Assembly: GCA_009827225.1 (NCBI GenBank)
Contig: WUAI01000011.1
Coordinates: 1 to 64,000, forward strand
Direction: 5' to 3'
Length of the DNA: 64,000 bases
From: Flavobacteriaceae bacterium
GTDB lineage: Bacteria > Bacteroidota > Bacteroidia > Flavobacteriales > Flavobacteriaceae
Below, in pieces: positions 16,930 to 27,366 of this stretch. The notes under the pieces are model-generated. The model made no database searches. It was not told where the DNA came from and saw only the letters and a program-made list of their open reading frames with translations. Position numbers and translations under genes: made by a program. Every line of letters starts with the position of its first letter. Position 1 is the first letter of the stretch.

Positions 16930-19900
16930 ATGAGTGCGAAGAAAAGAAAGCAAGTAGATAAGGAGTTTCGACTGTCCAGTTGGGCCATCGACAACCCCAC
17001 CATTATATGGGTGATGATCTCAATCTTCCTGGTTTTGGGATTGAGTGCCTATTTCAGCATGCCACGGGAAAACTTCCCGGAGATTAACGAAACCAAGATT
17101 TATATATCTGTTCCCTATCCGGGGAATACAGCGGAGGATATCGAGCGTCTTATCATAGATCCTCTCGAGGATAAGCTCCGCAATATTTCGAATGTAGTGG
17201 AGATTCTCTCAACCTCCCAGGAGGACTATGGAATCATTACAGTAGAATTCGACGAAAATATAACCGTAGAACAGGCAAAACAGAAAGTGAAGGACGAGGT
17301 TGATAGTGAAACCTCCAACGAGGATTGGCCTACCTTCAATAATGCGAAAGTGGAACCCACTGTGTTCGATCTTAGTTTGTCCGAGGAAATGCCAATCATG
17401 AATATCAATATTCGCGGGGACTATCCGGTAGATCGTTTGAAAGAATTCGCAGAATATCTCCAGGATGAAATCGAAGCCCTGGAAGAGATCAAAGCTGCCG
17501 ATATTCGAGGTGCCCAGGAAAAAGAAGTGGAAGTTGCCGTTGATATCTATAAAATGATGGCTGCTAAGGTGAGCTTCGATGATGTGATCAATTCTATTCG
17601 AAATGAGAACACTACTATTTCCGCAGGAAATATGATCTCAAGTGGTCAGCGGCGAACCATTCGCGTTTTAGGAGAGATCAATGAACCTTCTGAATTGGAG
17701 AATTTCGTTGTTAAGTCTGAAAATGGAAATGCGATCTACCTGAGGGACATTGCCCAGGTGCGTTTTGAAGAAGAAGATAAAACGACCTATGCCCGGGAGG
17801 AAGGCGAGAGCGTGGTGATGCTGGATATAAAGAAGCGTTCCGGAAAGAACATGATCGAAGCAGTCGAAAAGATTGACGTGATCATGCTGGAAGCTGCTGA
17901 TGTGCTTCCCCCGGACCTGAACATTACCAAAGCAAATGACCAATCGGCAAAAACTGAAAACCAGGTAAGCGACCTGGTGAACAATATCATCTTCGGAATT
18001 ATCCTGGTTGTTACTGTATTGATGTTCTTCCTTGGATTCCGAAATGCCTTATTCGTTGGTTTTGCGATACCGATGTCGATGTTCATGAGTTTCATGATAC
18101 TTTCCGCCGTAGGATACACCATGAACACCATGATTCTTTTTGCCCTCATTATGGGGCTGGGAATGCTGGTGGATAATGGAATTGTGGTAGTTGAAAATGT
18201 CTACCGACTCATGGATGAAGAAGGTATGTCCAGGATTCAGGCTGCAAAGAAAGGTATTGGAGAGATTGCTTTTCCGATCATCATCTCCACCGTAACCACG
18301 GTGGCGGCTTTTGTACCATTAGGAATGTGGCCCGGAGTAATGGGAGAATTCATGATCTATTTCCCGATCACCTTATCTGTTGTACTCGGATCGTCCTTAT
18401 TCGTTGCCATATTTATCAACTCCATGTTGGTTTCAAAATATATGGAAGTAGGCGAACGTGTATTAACCAAGAAACAATTATTCCGTTTAACAGCCATTAT
18501 GGTGCCCATCGGAATCTTTATCATGTTGATTGGTGGCGCCGTTCGTGGATTAGGATCACTGATCATTTTAGTCGCTATCCTATTCTGGATCTACCGATAT
18601 GTACTTAAGAATCTTGCCATAGGCTTTCAGAAGAAAATATTATCGCGAATCGAAAAAAGCTATCAGAAATTCTTGACCTGGGCATTGGGAGGCCGTCGTC
18701 CGGTATTATTTGTAGTTGGGATCTTTAGTTTGTTGATCATTACATTTATGGGCTTTGGAGCTTCTATGGGAAGCGGACGTACCAAGGTTGAATTTTTCCC
18801 GGATAATACCCCGAACCAGATCATTGTATATATCGAATATCCTGAAGGAACCGATATCGATAAAACCAATGCGATCACTAAAGAGATCGAGCAACGGGTT
18901 TATCAGGAGGTGAACAATCAGGAATATATGGAAAGTGCGAGCTACAACTTCCTCGTAGAATCTGCGGTTTCCCAGGTGGGAGAAGGTGCCGGGAATCCAA
19001 ATACCGATGGTGGTAGTAGCGCTGAAATGCCTCATCGTGCTAAGATTACTGCTACGATGCGGGAATATAAATACCGTAATGGCAAGGACAGTGAAGTATT
19101 GCGTAAACGAGTTCAGGAAGCCTTAAAGGGTATCTATCCGGGGGTCGCTATTTCCGTGGAAAAAGATGCTGTGGGTCCACCTGCCGGTTATCCGATCAAT
19201 ATCGAAATTGAAGGGAAGAATTACGAGGAATTGATTGCCACTGCCGAACGCATGCGAAACTTCATCAATTCGAAAAACATTCCTGGAATCGATGAATTGA
19301 AAATCGACGTGAATAAGGGTAAACCTTCTATGCAGGTCATCGTCGATCGTCAAAAATCTGGTGAACTCGGAGTTGCTGCCGGTCTTGTAGGTAACCAATT
19401 GAGAAGATCACTTTTCGGTGAAAAGGCGGGCATCTATAAGAAGGATGGAGAAGATTATGATATTTATGTGCGGTTCGATAAGAACGAACGTTATGATCCT
19501 TCTGCATTGTTCAATCAGAATATAACCTTCCGAGATCAGGCCTCTGGAAAAATAAAGGAAATCCCTGTGTCGGCTGTCGCTTCTCAGAAGAACACCTCAT
19601 CCTTTAGTGCGATCAAACATCGTGATAACAAACGAGTGGTTACGCTCTATTCCGCATTAGCACCCGGATTTATCGATGCAGGTGCCATCGTGACTCAAAT
19701 CCAGGCCGAGATGCAAAGTTTCGAAGGAGTTCCTGCGGGAATTGATTTCGATTATACAGGTCAGATCGAGGAACAAACCAAACAGCAGAATTTCCTTAAC
19801 GGAGCCTTTATGGCAGGGTTAGGATTGATCTTCCTGATCCTCATCTTCCAATTCAGCTCGATTTCTAAACCTACGATCATTATGATCTCAATATTCCTGA

Positions 19901-20439
19901 GTTTTATCGGGGTGTTCGGTGGTATCCTGCTCACAGGTTCTTCGTTTGTGATTATGATGACCATGATGGGTATTATATCGTTGGCGGGAATTGTGGTGAA
20001 CAATAGCGTGGTACTTCTGGATTATACCCAGTTGCTCATAGACCGCAAAATTGTGGAATTAGATCTCGAGGACAATGCTTTGCTATCGAAAGAACAAGTA
20101 AAAGAGATCATCGTTCGAGGAGGACGGGCTCGTTTACGACCGGTAATCCTTACTGCGATTACGACGGTACTGGGGCTGATCCCACTGGCTATTGGGGTGA
20201 ATATTGATTTCTTCAGTTTATTCTCAGAGTTCGATCCAAAATTCTATTTGGGCGGTGACAATGTGATTTTCTGGGGGCCATTGGCCTGGGCGGTTATCTA
20301 TGGTTTGATCATCGCAACCTTCCTCACATTGATCATTGTGCCTACCTTATTCTTTATCATCTATAGAATAAAGATCCGACTTCGAAACTGGCGAAACAAG
20401 CCGGAAGAAAAAGAAGAAGCATTACCTAAGGCAGCGTAA
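16930..20439 (+). CDS. Efflux RND transporter permease
   Basis: 1169 residues, longer than AcrB (1049). It has twelve expected spans in two repeats, large periplasmic loops, and the fourth-span motif GLGMLVDNGIVVVENVYRLM. Here the aspartate pair of AcrB-type pumps is replaced by Asp415-Asn416, so only one of the two proton-relay aspartates is present at this position. Extra length comes partly from an inserted hydrophobic segment near residues 512-560 between the half repeats and a charged C-terminal tail. It exports an unknown compound by proton antiport. The motif does not match the heavy-metal (CzcA) signature well, so a drug, lipid or metabolite pump is more likely. Confidence 0.94.
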   Translation: MSAKKRKQVDKEFRLSSWAIDNPTIIWVMISIFLVLGLSAYFSMPRENFPEINETKIYISVPYPGNTAEDIERLIIDPLEDKLRNISNVVEILSTSQEDYGIITVEFDENITVEQAKQKVKDEVDSETSNEDWPTFNNAKVEPTVFDLSLSEEMPIMNINIRGDYPVDRLKEFAEYLQDEIEALEEIKAADIRGAQEKEVEVAVDIYKMMAAKVSFDDVINSIRNENTTISAGNMISSGQRRTIRVLGEINEPSELENFVVKSENGNAIYLRDIAQVRFEEEDKTTYAREEGESVVMLDIKKRSGKNMIEAVEKIDVIMLEAADVLPPDLNITKANDQSAKTENQVSDLVNNIIFGIILVVTVLMFFLGFRNALFVGFAIPMSMFMSFMILSAVGYTMNTMILFALIMGLGMLVDNGIVVVENVYRLMDEEGMSRIQAAKKGIGEIAFPIIISTVTTVAAFVPLGMWPGVMGEFMIYFPITLSVVLGSSLFVAIFINSMLVSKYMEVGERVLTKKQLFRLTAIMVPIGIFIMLIGGAVRGLGSLIILVAILFWIYRYVLKNLAIGFQKKILSRIEKSYQKFLTWALGGRRPVLFVVGIFSLLIITFMGFGASMGSGRTKVEFFPDNTPNQIIVYIEYPEGTDIDKTNAITKEIEQRVYQEVNNQEYMESASYNFLVESAVSQVGEGAGNPNTDGGSSAEMPHRAKITATMREYKYRNGKDSEVLRKRVQEALKGIYPGVAISVEKDAVGPPAGYPINIEIEGKNYEELIATAERMRNFINSKNIPGIDELKIDVNKGKPSMQVIVDRQKSGELGVAAGLVGNQLRRSLFGEKAGIYKKDGEDYDIYVRFDKNERYDPSALFNQNITFRDQASGKIKEIPVSAVASQKNTSSFSAIKHRDNKRVVTLYSALAPGFIDAGAIVTQIQAEMQSFEGVPAGIDFDYTGQIEEQTKQQNFLNGAFMAGLGLIFLILIFQFSSISKPTIIMISIFLSFIGVFGGILLTGSSFVIMMTMMGIISLAGIVVNNSVVLLDYTQLLIDRKIVELDLEDNALLSKEQVKEIIVRGGRARLRPVILTAITTVLGLIPLAIGVNIDFFSLFSEFDPKFYLGGDNVIFWGPLAWAVIYGLIIATFLTLIIVPTLFFIIYRIKIRLRNWRNKPEEKEEALPKAA

Positions 20440-20445
20440 TAATAG

Positions 20446-20477
20446 AAAAACCCTTTCAACAGTATGAAAGGGTTTTT
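20446..20477. terminator. Bidirectional intrinsic terminator between the efflux operon and susD
   Basis: Perfect 12-bp stem AAAAACCCTTTC / GAAAGGGTTTTT with an 8-nt loop, T-rich on both strands; it separates two converging operons. Confidence 0.93.
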
Positions 20478-20503
20478 CTTTTGGCTAATTAGAAGGAATC
20501 AAT

Positions 20504-21832
20504 TTATTGATTCTCCGTTAATGGAATGGGGAATTCACTCCATACGTCATCGTCGGGACGATCCAATGGCAGATCTCCAAGACGGTTGTAACGTCTCATA
20601 TCGATCCATCTGTGACCTTCCGCAAACAACGAATATCTTCTCTGATTAAGCATCTCATCAGTAAGAGAAGCAGAATCGGTACCTCCGCCATAGTTACCTA
20701 AACCGGCGCTATTACGGATGATGTTCAATGCATTCACAGCTTCTCCGGAGTTTCCGGAAATGTTGGCTTCAGCATACAACAAGATCAACTCCTCGTTGCG
20801 AATGATAGGGATATTGTCTGTAAGAGATGTATATCGATTCACAATATAATCTCCGGTGAGATCATCCAGTGTAATTGTTTCACCTAACTGAATGGTTTTA
20901 CCAGCCACACGAGTATCTCCTGCTTCTGCTTCACTCACGAATAAAGGTTGCACTATTCTTGCTTGAGCTTCGGAAGAACCTCCTGCAGAGATGAACAATG
21001 GATTTGCAATATCCGTTTGGTCTTGTGAGAATGTATAATATACTCCTGTATTCAGGTCACCATTCAAACTTAGGAACGATTCATTCAATGCTGAAAGTAC
21101 CGCTCCCGAGTTGCCCTGGTAGGCAGCTACACGCGCAGCAATAGCACGGTTGAACTGACGGAATGTTCCCGGAGTATCGAAGCCGGCAAATCCAGACGTC
21201 AACGAAAATGGGAAACTTCCACCACCGTTATTTAGCTGAGAGGCCCCCTCTGTGAGGAAACTCTGAATTCCTTCCAGAGCAGCCGTACGTCCAACGAATG
21301 GGCCTAGGTTGTTCTCATCTGAAACATCCAGGCGAATACCTCCTTCGTTGGTAAGGTTTAGATTGAGCAACAATTCATAGGCAATGAAGGTATTGAGTAA
21401 TCCCCGTGCGGCATTCACTTCCTGTTGCGTAAATTGACCGGACAAGTCCTGGCTGTCAAAGAATCCTAATATCAGGTTGGCGTTCTTAACCGTTCTGTAA
21501 CGACTCGCCCATGGACCTGTTATATAGAATGTGTTATTATCAAGAACAGAATTTTGTCCTCCTAAAAGATCTGTCGTAAACCGTGGATCTGATCCAGAGA
21601 ATCTCCAATACTCTCTTCCGATCACACCACAATCATCATAGTAAGTCCCTAATCGAAGACGAGAACTATAAAGTACCCCTCCAATTAAATCCTGTAAATC
21701 TCCACGAGTGAGACTCTCTGCAAACGCAGTGGACTCCGGACCATTCAAGTCTACGATTTCTTCAATATTACACGATACGGTTCCCACCAAAAGTGCAATG
21801 AAGAAACTGATTTTATATATATAATTTTTCAT
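20504..21832 (-). CDS. SusD/RagB-family outer-membrane lipoprotein
   Basis: 442 residues; signal peptide with lipobox TVSC and acylated Cys21. The helical SusD/RagB architecture is recognisable: an N-terminal segment around ALSRGDLQ-like helices, the middle region (FNRAIAARVAAYQGN) of the TPR-like part, and the C-terminal signatures PIIRNEELILLYAEA and the RRYSLFAEGHRWIDMRRYNR region. At 442 residues it is shorter than many starch-type SusDs. It binds substrate on the cell surface as the lid of the SusC transporter encoded just upstream (11 bp). No glycoside hydrolase, sulfatase or peptidase gene lies beside the pair, so the substrate cannot be inferred. Confidence 0.94.
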   Translation of the reverse strand: MKNYIYKISFFIALLVGTVSCNIEEIVDLNGPESTAFAESLTRGDLQDLIGGVLYSSRLRLGTYYDDCGVIGREYWRFSGSDPRFTTDLLGGQNSVLDNNTFYITGPWASRYRTVKNANLILGFFDSQDLSGQFTQQEVNAARGLLNTFIAYELLLNLNLTNEGGIRLDVSDENNLGPFVGRTAALEGIQSFLTEGASQLNNGGGSFPFSLTSGFAGFDTPGTFRQFNRAIAARVAAYQGNSGAVLSALNESFLSLNGDLNTGVYYTFSQDQTDIANPLFISAGGSSEAQARIVQPLFVSEAEAGDTRVAGKTIQLGETITLDDLTGDYIVNRYTSLTDNIPIIRNEELILLYAEANISGNSGEAVNALNIIRNSAGLGNYGGGTDSASLTDEMLNQRRYSLFAEGHRWIDMRRYNRLGDLPLDRPDDDVWSEFPIPLTENQ

Positions 21833-21843
21833 AATGTATTTTT

Positions 21844-24825
21844 TTAGAAATTAACTCCTACGTGAAACAAAAATCTTTTCGACGATGGGAAAGGAGTAAC
21901 CTCAATTCCTGTAAATGCAGTATTCCCACCGAAGTTAGAAACTTCAGGATCATAACTGTTATAGTCGAAAATATTAACCAGATTGGTTCCGGAGAATCCT
22001 AATCGTACGCCATCAATAGCGCCGCCTAAAAGTCCGTCCAAGAACTTGTCTGGCACGCTATAGTAGAAACCTAATTCACGTAATCTGAGATAAGATGCAT
22101 CTTCGATGAAAACTTCAGCCGAAGATCCTAACTGACTCAATCTGTAGGGTCCATTACCAAGTGTTCCACTTGGGTCAAGATCGATTGTATCGTAATCATG
22201 AGTGGTTCCGTTCAGGTCGGAAAGAAGTGTAGTAAGGTTCACATTATCCCCTCCATTTTTCCATTGCCATAGAAACTTCAATTCTAAGTTTCTCCATTGA
22301 AGGACATTGTCGAATGCCATTTGGAAATCGGGTTCTGCATCACCGAAAACCTGGAATCCGGACTCGTCAGGGTTGGGTCCTATACCTACTAACTGGGTAG
22401 CACTTCTACCTTCTTCGATTCGATACGTACCTAAAGTAGCTCCGAAGGCTCCAATATTAAATGGCGCCACATCGAGCTGTGTAATTTCGGAAGTGTTTTT
22501 AAAGAAATTCACACCAAACTCCCATAGGAAATCGTCGGTATCAACCGGAATGGTGTAAAGACCTAACTCCCATCCTTTGTTTTCCAATTCACCTGCGTTG
22601 GAAATCTCGGTGGTGAAACCTGTGGAAGGCTCCAAAGCTGAGCGCAAGATCAAATCTTCAACAGTTTTGATATAATAGGTTCCTTCAAAGGAAATTCGGC
22701 CTCCAAAGAATCCAAGGTCAATACCAAATTCCAATTCTTTTTGTCTTTCAAAAGCAAGGTCGGGTGATCCCTTGATCCCTACCAGAGAAATACCTAATAG
22801 TCCATCCGTAGAGAATGAGTTATAGGAAGTAAACTTCCCACCAATTGGTGGAATGTTTCCTGCTTCTCCGTAGGCTGCTCTAATTTTGAAAGCATCCCAT
22901 TTTGAATCCTCATTCCAGAAACCAAAGTTATTTAAGTTGACCGCTAAGGATCCCTTCGGAAAATAAAAGATCTCATTAGGATCTCCATTATTCGAAGACT
23001 TGTCTCCTCTTACGCCCAGAGTGGCGATGAACTTATCCTGGAAGTTGATCTCTTCCTGAATAAAGAAACCGGATTCCTCTACTTTGGCTCTCGTTTGGTT
23101 CACACCAGTATTCGCGGCCTGGTCTACATTGCTTTCAGAAGCAACCAGTCCCGTAGCGGTGATTAGTTGAGTATTCTGATCAAAGAATAAACGTGTGGCA
23201 CCTAACTGAGTTCGGAAATTGATGTCATTATTTGTTTCGTAATTATGTACCAGGAATCCCTGAAGGTTATAGTTTTTATTCTGAGTATCCCCTTGAATAG
23301 AAACTCCATTAAGTCCTCCATTGGCAGGCTTCTGGAATTGAAGTTCTTTTGGGAACAATGCTCTGGATTGCTGTCCATAAACGTCAAGTCCCCCACCTAA
23401 GATCAACTCAAGACTTTGTTTATCCGTTTTGAAAATATCAATGGTGGCAGAACCTCCCATGATAAACCTGTTTACCTTTTCATTATTGGTCACCAGATCT
23501 CTCGTTTGTAACGGGTTAGAAGCTCCCGAGGGATTGTCCGGATAAACTCCGTTGGCATCCGGGAATAATTGTAACCATGGTGTAGTTCCTGTTAAGGTTA
23601 CCCCGATAGTGGTTCCTGAGTTATCGTTATTAAAGAATCCACGATCTGAAGATGAATTCACAAAATTTGTACTTAGAGAAAGGTCTAACCACTCTTTAGG
23701 TTTGTGATTCAGATTCATGCGAAGAGACAATTTTTCATATCCTGTTCTTCGCACAATACCGTCTTCATTATTGTAGGCAACACTTGCATAATATTTGGTG
23801 TCCTTGTTTCCTCCGGACATGCTGAAATTGGTAATGCTGTGAATACCTTTTTCACCATACAATTCATTTTCATAATCGATGATACGTCCTTGACTCTGAG
23901 CCGTCACAAAATCCTGGGCTGCACTTTCACCAAAGGTGTCCAATACTCGGGATTCTGTGTAATCTCTTAAACCAAGAAGATTTACAGCTTCTGTCCAACC
24001 AACGGATTGATTGAACTTAAACTTCGTTTCACCTGATTTACCGCGCTTCGTGGTAATAATAACTACCCCGGCTGCTGCTCGAGAACCATAGATGGCCGCT
24101 GCGGAAGCACCTTTCAAAATTTCAATTCTTTCTACATCATCCGGGTTTAAATCCGCAATACGGTTGGAAGCGTTATCCTGCAATAGGGCAGCGCTGTTTC
24201 CTCCGGCTGCTGCAGCAGATACTGCATTCAAACCAGCTGCGATGGAAGAGTTATCCACATAGACTCCGTCTACAATATACAGAGGCTGAGTATTCCCCTG
24301 GATAGACGTAACTCCACGTAATCTTACGGAAAGACCCCCTCCCGGTGCTCCGGAGTTCTGATTGATAACCACCCCGGTAAATTTTCCATAAAGGGCTCCG
24401 TCCAGAGTTGGTGGCGGTGTGGTTCCCGCAATTTTCTCGGCGGAGATCGAAGCAACTGCGTTGGCCGAATTACTTCTTTTAATGGATGTTGCCAGACCCG
24501 TGACGATCACTTCTTCCAGTGCTTCGGCTGATTCCGCCATTGTGATGTTCACAGTACCAGCAGAGGTAACTGCTCGTTCCACTGTTTCGTAACCCAAAGA
24601 CGAGATAACTAACGTAGCGGGCAGGCTTCCAACGTCGATGGAGTAGTTACCATCCACATCGGTGGTTGTCCCGTTTGAAGTCCCTTGTTCAATCACATTT
24701 GCAAAAGGAACAGGTTCCCCGGCATCTGTGCTTACCGTACCTGAAATCGTATTTTGCGCAAACACGAAACAAGGAAAAAGGAATAAAAACAGGAGAACCC
24801 TGTAGTTAAGGTTGTTTTGTTTCAT
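21844..24825 (-). CDS. SusC/RagA-family TonB-linked outer-membrane transporter
   Basis: 993 residues: signal peptide, carboxypeptidase-like regulatory domain (about 25-105: ISGTVSTDAGEPVPFANV), a short TonB-interacting segment (EALEEVIVTGLATSIKRSNS), a plug domain (about 130-250, with LYIVDGVYVDN and IEILKGASAAAIYGSRAA) and a 22-strand barrel. These are textbook SusC features. With SusD it forms a TonB-driven uptake complex for oligomers. First gene of a two-gene operon; the upstream 200 bp towards aspS is AT-rich and should hold its promoter, but no box matched well. Confidence 0.96.
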   Translation of the reverse strand: MKQNNLNYRVLLFLFLFPCFVFAQNTISGTVSTDAGEPVPFANVIEQGTSNGTTTDVDGNYSIDVGSLPATLVISSLGYETVERAVTSAGTVNITMAESAEALEEVIVTGLATSIKRSNSANAVASISAEKIAGTTPPPTLDGALYGKFTGVVINQNSGAPGGGLSVRLRGVTSIQGNTQPLYIVDGVYVDNSSIAAGLNAVSAAAAGGNSAALLQDNASNRIADLNPDDVERIEILKGASAAAIYGSRAAAGVVIITTKRGKSGETKFKFNQSVGWTEAVNLLGLRDYTESRVLDTFGESAAQDFVTAQSQGRIIDYENELYGEKGIHSITNFSMSGGNKDTKYYASVAYNNEDGIVRRTGYEKLSLRMNLNHKPKEWLDLSLSTNFVNSSSDRGFFNNDNSGTTIGVTLTGTTPWLQLFPDANGVYPDNPSGASNPLQTRDLVTNNEKVNRFIMGGSATIDIFKTDKQSLELILGGGLDVYGQQSRALFPKELQFQKPANGGLNGVSIQGDTQNKNYNLQGFLVHNYETNNDINFRTQLGATRLFFDQNTQLITATGLVASESNVDQAANTGVNQTRAKVEESGFFIQEEINFQDKFIATLGVRGDKSSNNGDPNEIFYFPKGSLAVNLNNFGFWNEDSKWDAFKIRAAYGEAGNIPPIGGKFTSYNSFSTDGLLGISLVGIKGSPDLAFERQKELEFGIDLGFFGGRISFEGTYYIKTVEDLILRSALEPSTGFTTEISNAGELENKGWELGLYTIPVDTDDFLWEFGVNFFKNTSEITQLDVAPFNIGAFGATLGTYRIEEGRSATQLVGIGPNPDESGFQVFGDAEPDFQMAFDNVLQWRNLELKFLWQWKNGGDNVNLTTLLSDLNGTTHDYDTIDLDPSGTLGNGPYRLSQLGSSAEVFIEDASYLRLRELGFYYSVPDKFLDGLLGGAIDGVRLGFSGTNLVNIFDYNSYDPEVSNFGGNTAFTGIEVTPFPSSKRFLFHVGVNF

Positions 24826-24993
24826 AATTACTAAGTTTTTGTTAATTACCCGAATTTACTTTTAATTCTTCAGTATAACTAAATATTGATTGATTTTTTT
24901 TCAATGAAAAGTCCGTTTTATCGAGATGTATTCAAAATGACTGATCTTCATACAACTACGATTAAAATAGTAGGTAATCGCCTATAATCTTAT

Positions 24994-25001
24994 TAAATTT
25001 G
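24994..25001 (+). promoter_or_regulatory. -7 box of the aspS promoter
   Basis: TAAATTTG matches TAnnTTTG exactly and lies 25 bp before the aspS ATG, giving a short leader of about 20 nt. No clear -33 TTG at the usual distance. Confidence 0.6.
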
Positions 25002-25026
25002 CAGCCTCTTTCAGAATAAAAACAAG

Positions 25027-26784
25027 ATGTACAGAACTCACAATAACGGCGAATTACGCGCGTCAAACATCAACCAGGAAGTAACATTATCGGGCTGGAC
25101 CCAGAAGATCCGAAATAAAGGATTCATGATTTGGTTGGATCTCAGAGATCGCTACGGCCTTACCCAGCTTATTTTTGACGAAGAGCGAAGCCCTAAAGAA
25201 GTGATGCAAACAGCTGCGAATCTGGGACGGGAATTTGTCATTCAGATCAAAGGAACCGTGATCGAAAGAGAATCTAAAAATCCTGCAATGCCAACAGGAG
25301 ATATCGAGATATTGGTGAAAGAACTAATTGTTCTTAACGAATCGCTCACCCCTCCATTTACCATCGAAGATGATACGGATGGTGGTGAAGATTTACGCAT
25401 GAAATACCGTTATCTGGATATACGCCGGAATCCGGTACGCGAGAACCTGATCTTCCGTCATAAAGTGACCATGGCAGTAAGAAATTACTTATCAGCCAAA
25501 GATTTTGTGGAGATCGAAACTCCCTATTTGATCAAATCCACTCCGGAAGGAGCCCGAGATTTTGTGGTGCCCTCCAGGATGAATGCCGGTCAATTTTATG
25601 CCTTGCCACAATCTCCGCAAACATTTAAGCAACTGCTTATGGTGGGCGGAATGGACAAATATTTTCAGATTGTGAAATGTTTCAGAGATGAAGATTTGCG
25701 AGCCGATCGTCAACCTGAATTCACACAGATCGATTGTGAAATGGCTTTTGTAGAACAGGAAGATATTTTACAAACCTTTGAAGGCCTTACCCGCCATTTG
25801 CTGAAAGAGATTAATGGTGTGGAAGTGGGGGAATTCCCCAGGATGACCTACGACGAAGCCATGTACAGATATGGAAATGACAAACCTGATATCCGATTCG
25901 GAATGGAATTCGGTTATTTAAATGAAGTAGCTCAACATAAAGAATTCAATGTATTCAATAATGCGGAAGTTGTTATTGGTATTGCCATCCCAGGTGGAAA
26001 CAGTTACACCCGAAAGGAGATCGACAAACTGATCGATTGGGTGAAGCGTCCCCAAATAGGAGCCTTGGGAATGGTGTATTGTCGTTGTAACGATGATGGT
26101 AGTTATAAATCTTCGGTAGATAAGTTTTATGACCAGGAGGATCTGGCGCGCTGGAGTGAAGTGACCGGGGCTAAGTCCGGTGATCTTATATGTGTTCTTT
26201 CCGGGGATACCGAAAAAGTTCGAGCGCAAATGAGCGCTCTAAGAATGGAAGTTGCTGAACGTCTTGGTTTGAGAAAAGCAGATGAATTTGCTCCTCTATG
26301 GGTGGTGGATTTTCCTTTATTGGAATGGGATGAAGACACCGAGCGCTTTCATGCGATGCACCATCCATTTACGTCTCCCAAGCCTGGGCAAATGGAATTA
26401 TTGAAAACCAATCCGGGAGATGTAAAAGCCAATGCATACGATTTGGTACTTAACGGAAATGAAATTGGTGGTGGTTCCATTCGTATCCATGATAAGGATA
26501 TTCAATCCAAGATGTTTGATTATTTAGGTTTTACTGAAGAAGAGGCTAAAGCCCAATTTGGATTCCTGATGGATGCCTTTCAGTATGGTGCCCCTCCTCA
26601 TGGAGGCATTGCCTTCGGGCTGGATCGTTTGGTATCTATCCTGGGCGGCCAGGAAACCATAAGGGATTTCATAGCATTTCCGAAGAATAATGCGGGACGC
26701 GATGTGATGATCGATGCCCCTGCTCCTATTGATAAAGAACAATTGGTAGAACTCAACCTGAAACTCGATATTTCAGAAGAATGA
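25027..26784 (+). CDS. aspS: Aspartate--tRNA ligase
   Basis: 585 residues, the bacterial AspRS length. It has an N-terminal OB-fold anticodon-binding domain ([20 protein letters not shown]), class II motif 2 ([18 protein letters not shown]), the flipping loop/QSPQ motif ([20 protein letters not shown]), the bacterial GAD insertion domain (about 290-410), and motif 3 ([15 protein letters not shown]). It charges tRNA-Asp. The downstream small membrane gene overlaps its stop in ATGA, indicating a shared transcript. Confidence 0.98.
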   Translation: MYRTHNNGELRASNINQEVTLSGWTQKIRNKGFMIWLDLRDRYGLTQLIFDEERSPKEVMQTAANLGREFVIQIKGTVIERESKNPAMPTGDIEILVKELIVLNESLTPPFTIEDDTDGGEDLRMKYRYLDIRRNPVRENLIFRHKVTMAVRNYLSAKDFVEIETPYLIKSTPEGARDFVVPSRMNAGQFYALPQSPQTFKQLLMVGGMDKYFQIVKCFRDEDLRADRQPEFTQIDCEMAFVEQEDILQTFEGLTRHLLKEINGVEVGEFPRMTYDEAMYRYGNDKPDIRFGMEFGYLNEVAQHKEFNVFNNAEVVIGIAIPGGNSYTRKEIDKLIDWVKRPQIGALGMVYCRCNDDGSYKSSVDKFYDQEDLARWSEVTGAKSGDLICVLSGDTEKVRAQMSALRMEVAERLGLRKADEFAPLWVVDFPLLEWDEDTERFHAMHHPFTSPKPGQMELLKTNPGDVKANAYDLVLNGNEIGGGSIRIHDKDIQSKMFDYLGFTEEEAKAQFGFLMDAFQYGAPPHGGIAFGLDRLVSILGGQETIRDFIAFPKNNAGRDVMIDAPAPIDKEQLVELNLKLDISEE

Positions 26785-27026
26785 AATATTTTCTAATCAT
26801 ATCTTTTCTGGCTATTGCAATAACGGTAAGTTATGGCTTTTATATCAAACCTGAGGATTTACAGAAGGGAGAATTCCTTATTGGAATCTCGGTAGCGGCT
26901 TTATTCTTTGTGTGGATGCCCATTTTTATCTATCACAGATGGAAGGACCGGAGCTTTAAGGACTATATGCTCACCAAGGAAAATATTGATAAAATGCGCG
27001 AAGAAGGCAGTAAGAAAAATCTGTAA
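26781..27026 (+). CDS. Small two-span membrane protein
   Basis: 81 residues: an N-terminal hydrophobic helix (about 2-21), a short polar turn ([11 protein letters not shown]), a second span (about 33-52) and a basic C-terminal tail. The ATG overlaps the aspS stop by 4 nt, so translation is coupled. I recognise no family. The strong coupling to an aminoacyl-tRNA synthetase gene is probably an arrangement for expression only. Confidence 0.8.
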   Translation: MKYFLIISFLAIAITVSYGFYIKPEDLQKGEFLIGISVAALFFVWMPIFIYHRWKDRSFKDYMLTKENIDKMREEGSKKNL

Positions 27027-27123
27027 ATCAGCAGGTTTTAAAAAATAGTTACCATTTCTTAACCTACCGCAATATAAATCGCTTACCTTTACTACTTATT
27101 ATTAATACTTATTTTTATTTACA

Positions 27124-27321
27124 ATGGAAGGAACAGTAAAGTTTTTTAACGAATCCAAAGGTTACGGATTTATCACCAACGATGAAACCGGGAAAGACAT
27201 TTTCGTACATGTCACCGGCCTCAATGGGGAAGCCCTCAATGAAGGCGACAAGGTTGAGTACGTTGAAGAAGAAGGAAGAAAAGGAATGGTCGCTGCACAA
27301 GTGCGAGTGATCCATGATTAA
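27124..27321 (+). CDS. Cold-shock domain protein
   Basis: 65 residues, complete CspA-type OB fold with both RNA-binding motifs: KGYGFIT (RNP1) and DIFVHVT (RNP2). It binds single-stranded RNA and melts secondary structure. It is preceded by an AT-rich leader with a -7-like box TACCTTTA at 27084-27091 and followed by its own terminator, so it is monocistronic. Whether it is cold-induced cannot be told; many paralogues are constitutive. Confidence 0.96.
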   Translation: MEGTVKFFNESKGYGFITNDETGKDIFVHVTGLNGEALNEGDKVEYVEEEGRKGMVAAQVRVIHD

Positions 27322-27345
27322 GATATATGTTAACCAAGTTAAAAG

Positions 27346-27362
27346 CCCTCCTGTTTGGAGGG
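27346..27362 (+). terminator. Intrinsic terminator of the cold-shock gene
   Basis: Stem CCCTCC / GGAGGG with loop TGTTT followed by TTTTTT; it also separates the cold-shock gene from the convergent tadA gene, whose stop is at 27367. Confidence 0.85.
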
Positions 27363-27366
27363 TTTT

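Noticed and set aside
17668-18149. Overlapping leftward open frames within the RND permease gene
   Set aside because: Shadows of the permease; composition reflects the complementary strand of membrane codons.
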